Source of the DNA: JARRRL01 sp037380725 | GTDB lineage: Bacteria; Pseudomonadota; Gammaproteobacteria; Pseudomonadales; JANQJO01 | DNA length: 8,700 nucleotides | Assembly: GCA_037380725.1 (NCBI GenBank) | Contig: JARRRL010000080.1 | Location: 1-8,700 of the forward strand | Reading direction: 5' to 3' | Shown here: positions 5,653 to 8,700 of the stretch, piece by piece | How positions within the stretch are numbered: position 1 is the stretch's first letter | Layout: each line of letters opens with the position of its first letter | Notes under the pieces: model-generated | The model's database searches: none | Told to the model about the DNA's origin: nothing | Seen by the model: the letters and a program-made list of their open reading frames with translations, nothing else | Program-made: the position numbers and the translations under genes

Positions 5653-7176
5653 GTGCCGCAAGTGAACATCGCGCAGACATCCTCATCGGGATCATATTCA
5701 GTAGTAAAAGAGTGCACAACCACGCCCAGCATGAGCGGGATCGATGGTCGACTGGTTACAGTGCAGCCATCTACATTGAATAATGAAGATCTCGTCAAGC
5801 CGTCACCTGAGCATATATCAAAGATGTTCGGTGTAAGGCTAGGCATTAATTTGTCAGGAGACAGGCTTAACTATCTTGAACGGAATGGCGTTATCTTGAC
5901 AGAAGGAAAGATACGGGCCGCGACGAATTACTCCCACAAAATAGAAACAGACCATCGGGATTCGCTAAACATTCAATTTCAGTTGAATCGTATTAAAATT
6001 GCTGAAGTTCCTTTGCCGCAACAAGTAAAATCATATTGTCTGAAGGTGCGCAATGTGCTGGAAGTAATTCCATTGATGCTCCCGGACAAGAACGAAACAC
6101 ACACAATACCCATCGAAAAATATTTAGCTAATCGTATTTCTACAGGTGTGTTGTCACATGTAAAATATCATGGTTGCGAATTCTTCTGTGGAAACAGCCG
6201 GGAAGAGATGCTCAATTACTACGCGCATCTCGGCTTCGATCAAGCCATTAGTATTTCCAGTAATACATCAACAAAATTCGATTTCTTCATTCGTGCAACG
6301 ACTGGTGAGAAACGACTTGTCCTGAGCGGCATGAGCAGTCTCACCAGACTCAAGCATCAACTGTTACAATTACATTTTGCAGATGTTGATTTTAATCGAG
6401 TAAAGCTCGTAGGTTGCATTGATGCATTAAAGGCTAAAAACAGGTGTGACCTACGTAACGAGTTACTGCAGCTTCCATCGATCTCAAGCAGAACGCTTTT
6501 CATTGGCGCCCGTTGGCAGATCATGGAATTTCTCGGCAAACAAATTTACAATATTGACGATTCCGCGACTGAAGGCACCGGATATGATAGGCTAGGCGTC
6601 AAAGCGCATAAAGTTTCTGATTTCATATTTGACTCCGCAACCATCGATCTGGATGAATATCCGCATCTTATTGCCGCACTTCGTATGCCAAATGGTGATT
6701 TAGCTTACGATGCAATGAAGGAATTCATTGATTGTAACTTCAATCAGGTAATTATGTGTGGTGCCGGAGGTCGATTGTCGGGCGATGCGCAAGTCGGGGA
6801 TTACATGCTGGTAAAGCACAGTCAATATGGAAGTCAAAGCATTTCATTAGAACACAAATGCATTCTCTTTCCGAAAGGAAAATCTTTCGATAATGTGAAA
6901 CTGATGAATAATGTCACGGTCGACTCTCCATTACAAGAAACACAGCGCTGGCTTAAGGAACATAGGAGTTTTGGCAACGTTGATGTTGAAACTGCACATA
7001 TATTTCATGCAATTATGGAAGCAGGCCCTAAAGTAAAAGTTCTTCCTGGGTTATTTGTATCAGATGTGGTTGGGGAGCATCCTCTGCAGGGTAAGATTAG
7101 CACCGCGGACGCGTATCAAAAATTACCAGGACTTATTACCGTTGCGTTAGGAATAATTCGAGCGCATCGTTCATAA
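5653..7176 (+). CDS. 507-aa protein with C-terminal nucleoside phosphorylase-like domain
   Basis: The start is GTG 5653 with AGGAG (5641-5645) 7 nt upstream. Residues 1 to about 55 are Ser/Thr-rich and probably disordered. Residues about 60-300 are unrecognised. From about 335 the sequence looks like the PNP/uridine phosphorylase superfamily: a helix, then NQVIMCGAGGRLSGDAQVGDY (about 365-384, the usual CGxGG...VGD pattern), VDVETAHIF (443-451, matching the VDMExAA nucleoside-binding motif with Glu446), and LFVSDVVGEHPLQ with Ser470-Asp471 at the catalytic Asp position. The family cleaves the glycosidic bond of nucleosides or related compounds; the substrate here is unknown. There is no signal peptide or membrane segment. 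The downstream HIT-like gene lies on the same strand after a 29-nt gap and a short peptide frame, so an operon is likely. The family call for the C-terminal part is moderate; the N-terminal half could be a sensor or a second domain. Confidence 0.8.
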   Translation: MPQVNIAQTSSSGSYSVVKECTTTPSMSGIDGRLVTVQPSTLNNEDLVKPSPEHISKMFGVRLGINLSGDRLNYLERNGVILTEGKIRAATNYSHKIETDHRDSLNIQFQLNRIKIAEVPLPQQVKSYCLKVRNVLEVIPLMLPDKNETHTIPIEKYLANRISTGVLSHVKYHGCEFFCGNSREEMLNYYAHLGFDQAISISSNTSTKFDFFIRATTGEKRLVLSGMSSLTRLKHQLLQLHFADVDFNRVKLVGCIDALKAKNRCDLRNELLQLPSISSRTLFIGARWQIMEFLGKQIYNIDDSATEGTGYDRLGVKAHKVSDFIFDSATIDLDEYPHLIAALRMPNGDLAYDAMKEFIDCNFNQVIMCGAGGRLSGDAQVGDYMLVKHSQYGSQSISLEHKCILFPKGKSFDNVKLMNNVTVDSPLQETQRWLKEHRSFGNVDVETAHIFHAIMEAGPKVKVLPGLFVSDVVGEHPLQGKISTADAYQKLPGLITVALGIIRAHRS

Positions 7177-7205
7177 TTGTTGTTAAAATCCGGAGTAGAA
7201 AGCCT

Positions 7206-7265
7206 ATGAAGAGTAATATTTCAGTTTACCATATGGTTTACCTTAATGGAGGCTGGCCTCGATGA
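7206..7265 (+). CDS. Possible 19-aa upstream peptide coupled to the HIT-like gene
   Basis: The short frame MKSNISVYHMVYLNGGWPR starts at ATG 7206 behind a purine-rich CGGAGTAGAAAG (7191-7202). It ends in TGA 7263-7265, overlapping the next ATG (7262-7264) as ATGA. This geometry is typical of translational coupling, and the GGAGG of the next gene (7248-7252) lies inside the peptide frame. The DNA also has two GTTTACC words 12 bp apart (7224 and 7236) around the palindrome ACCATATGGT. It may be a leader peptide or chance; such a short frame cannot be proven by eye. Confidence 0.35.
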   Translation: MKSNISVYHMVYLNGGWPR

Positions 7266-8443
7266 TTACTCATAACGTACAGATGCAAAGAACGCTTGAC
7301 TCTTATAACATTGATTCCAGTCTCGGTAGAGAAAACGTTTCAAGTAATGCAAAATCATTGCGACGAACCAATTCATTGCAGGGTTGCATGAAAAAAACAG
7401 AAAGTGTAAAGAATACAGAAAGTGTAAAGAATACAGCGATAACCCCTAGTTTTTTATTTCATCTTAAAGAAGACCGCGTTTACCTTGAGTCCGGAATTTA
7501 TGTGTCTGATCCCTTGGTTGGGGATGGCTATGGGGAATTTAAATTTTATGATGGTGTAGGATTGGTTAAATATCAGTCCGAAAATTGTTATTTAAAACAA
7601 TTTACTCAAGAGCGTTTGAAAGAATTAAGTTTGAAATTACGCGAGCAGAAGGTAACTTATTTTTTGCGTGATTTGCTTGATCGCCGCGATAAAAAACTGA
7701 TTGCAAGGTATGAGTCCCATAAAGATGAATTTGCTATGCTGGATGATTTTATCATATTTCCAAACTTACCGCACATGTCATCTTTTTCGAGTTTATCATC
7801 AGAACCTCTTGCTCGATTGAAGGACAGTAAACATGGAATTATCCTTGGTGCATGGGCTATACATCCAAATCAATGCATCAATTTTATTGAGGAGATATCC
7901 CCGGAAGCGGCATCCATGATAAAAAATAGATTACCGATAATCAATGAATACCAAAATGACAATAGAGCAATAAAAGAAATAGAAGCCGATACTGGTATTA
8001 AGTACTTGACATCCATTCTGGATTTGGATAAATCGGATGTGCCTGCTTTAATTAATTTACAGAATAATGTTCTCGCGCATATTAAAAAAGTTTATGATGT
8101 GGATCAATCTGTTGATGATGTGAGAATGGCGTTCCATTTTCCTATTTCAAAAGAAAATGCAACCTTGCACTTGCATGTTTCGATTAATCGCGCTCATCAT
8201 CCTTTGGATCTTGCGAGAAGTTTTGATTTGGGTCAGCTTATCACTGATCTTAGCCACGATAAAACAGTTGCTGAATTAATTCTTGAGCGTGATACAAGTG
8301 GTTATGGTAAGGGAGGTTACCTTGTTCCGAAAACGGATAATGCGACAACCGGCAAGTCCGAAGTAGTAAAAAATACTTTGCGCTGGGCCCTTAATAAAGA
8401 GAGTGGGCGCGCATCACGCAAACGGGACAGCCACGATTTATAA
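7262..8443 (+). CDS. 393-aa DcpS/HIT-like protein with variant histidine triad (HLHVS)
   Basis: ATG 7262 has GGAGG (7248-7252) 9 nt upstream. The N-terminal 60 residues are polar and include a tandem TESVKN-TESVKN. The middle (about 60-250) is unrecognised. The C-terminal part, from ALINLQNNVLAHIKKVYDV through VRMAFHFPISKENATLHLHVSIN (about 287-309), resembles the HIT domain of scavenger decapping enzyme DcpS, where a helix is followed by a strand, a proline and H-x-H-x-H. Here His303 and His305 are present; the third triad position is Ser307. In the HIT superfamily the second His is the nucleophile in nucleotidyl transfer or hydrolysis, so activity is possible. The substrate is unknown; a capped or dinucleotide-like molecule would fit the family. 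The last residues (about ASRKRDSHDL) are encoded by one arm of an inverted repeat, so the native C-terminus may have been replaced. Confidence 0.75.
   Translation: MITHNVQMQRTLDSYNIDSSLGRENVSSNAKSLRRTNSLQGCMKKTESVKNTESVKNTAITPSFLFHLKEDRVYLESGIYVSDPLVGDGYGEFKFYDGVGLVKYQSENCYLKQFTQERLKELSLKLREQKVTYFLRDLLDRRDKKLIARYESHKDEFAMLDDFIIFPNLPHMSSFSSLSSEPLARLKDSKHGIILGAWAIHPNQCINFIEEISPEAASMIKNRLPIINEYQNDNRAIKEIEADTGIKYLTSILDLDKSDVPALINLQNNVLAHIKKVYDVDQSVDDVRMAFHFPISKENATLHLHVSINRAHHPLDLARSFDLGQLITDLSHDKTVAELILERDTSGYGKGGYLVPKTDNATTGKSEVVKNTLRWALNKESGRASRKRDSHDL
7397..7432 (+). repeat. 18-bp perfect tandem duplication in the HIT-like gene
   Basis: ACAGAAAGTGTAAAGAAT occurs at 7397-7414 and 7415-7432, followed by a partial ACAG. 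It keeps the frame and duplicates six residues (TESVKN) in the polar N-terminal region, a likely unstructured segment where length variation is tolerated. Confidence 0.9.
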
Positions 8444-8497
8444 GTGGGCATCTCCAGCAAATGCTTGGGGCTTCTGAATCGTGGCTGTCCCGTTTGC
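8418..8497. repeat. Perfect 21-bp inverted repeat enclosing a transposase-family scrap
   Basis: Arms 8418-8438 and 8477-8497 are exact reverse complements (21 of 21) around a 38-nt loop. The core of the right arm is CGTGGCTGTCCCGTTT. The loop contains GGCATCTCCAGCAAATG (8447-8463), which differs at one base from 4609-4625 in the transposase relic and reads AFAGDA on the minus strand. The structure therefore looks like a small non-autonomous relative or end fragment of that element. No T-run follows, so it is not a classical terminator, although the RNA hairpin could stall RNases or RNA polymerase. Confidence 0.75.
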
Positions 8498-8700
8498 CAT
8501 GTCGTATCGTGAATGTAGTACCAAGGCCAGCGTGGGGTTGCCTTGCCTAAGGCCTAGTGTGCGGGTGGTGCGGAAAAAGTGAGCGGTGTGCCAGCGCCGA
8601 TCTTCAGGTTGCATATTTTATGCCCTACTCTGTCTCACTATTGGTTGAGTTATAAAGCGGCTGCAATATAAGCGCAGCCAAGTGGATGCTAACCTTTAGC
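8498..8700. other. Terminal 200 bp without a recognised gene
   Basis: No recognisable gene is present. A minus-strand frame of 58 codons (ATG at 8614-8612, stop at 8440-8438) runs through the inverted repeat but has no familiar content. A short GGCTGC/GCAGCC hairpin lies at 8659-8679. GCTAACC near 8689-8695 resembles an attC left box, but any partner would lie beyond the window edge. Confidence 0.4.

Noticed and set aside
5653..8443. Detocs or another named defence system
   Set aside because: Detocs needs kinase and receiver components with a PNP effector. Only a PNP-like domain is seen, and the HIT-like partner does not belong to that system.
8418..8497. Intrinsic transcription terminator
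   Set aside because: The 38-nt loop is long and no T-run follows the right arm; a mobile palindromic element fits better.
8438..8614. Minus-strand open frame of 58 codons at the right end
   Set aside because: It runs through the inverted repeat and the transposase scrap, and has no good start signal or family resemblance.

Overview
The window looks like an accessory stretch of a moderately AT-rich gammaproteobacterial chromosome. I infer this from the type of Y1 (HUH) transposase relics present and from a run of integron gene cassettes with attC sites. The genus cannot be fixed from this sequence. There are no rRNA, tRNA or CRISPR features.

Layout. Positions 1-363 hold a decayed minus-strand copy of a REP-associated-type Y1 transposase. 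After a low-information stretch (364-827), positions 828 to about 4453 read as an integron cassette array on the plus strand. In order it contains a small HTH plus membrane-segment protein, attC1, a disrupted small gene, attC2, a GNAT acetyltransferase, attC3, a SAM methyltransferase, attC4, a cassette of about 96 bp without a gene that ends in attC5, and a two-gene unit (ArsP/COG0701-type permease plus a CxxC redox protein) whose own attC is cut off after its first box. No integrase gene and no convincing attI are in the window, so this is an interior or displaced part of an array. A second, more complete transposase pseudogene (about 4455-5177, minus strand) closes the array. The same relic therefore brackets the cassettes in direct orientation.

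Positions 5178-5640 are non-coding, with small dyads and a possible promoter. Next comes an unusual plus-strand locus: a 507-aa protein whose C-terminal part looks like a purine-nucleoside/uridine phosphorylase domain, a 19-residue upstream peptide, and a 393-aa protein with a DcpS/HIT-like HLHVS motif. Stop and start overlap (ATGA) between the peptide and the last gene. The locus ends in a perfect 21-bp inverted repeat that supplies the C-terminal codons of the last gene and encloses a scrap of the same transposase family. Both proteins point to nucleotide chemistry, and the locus sits between mobile-element relics. It is the best candidate here for an undescribed system, but its function is inference only.

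The cassette genes are probably independent acquisitions rather than a pathway. The exception is the permease/redox pair, which matches a recurring partnership in metalloid or thiol-linked export.
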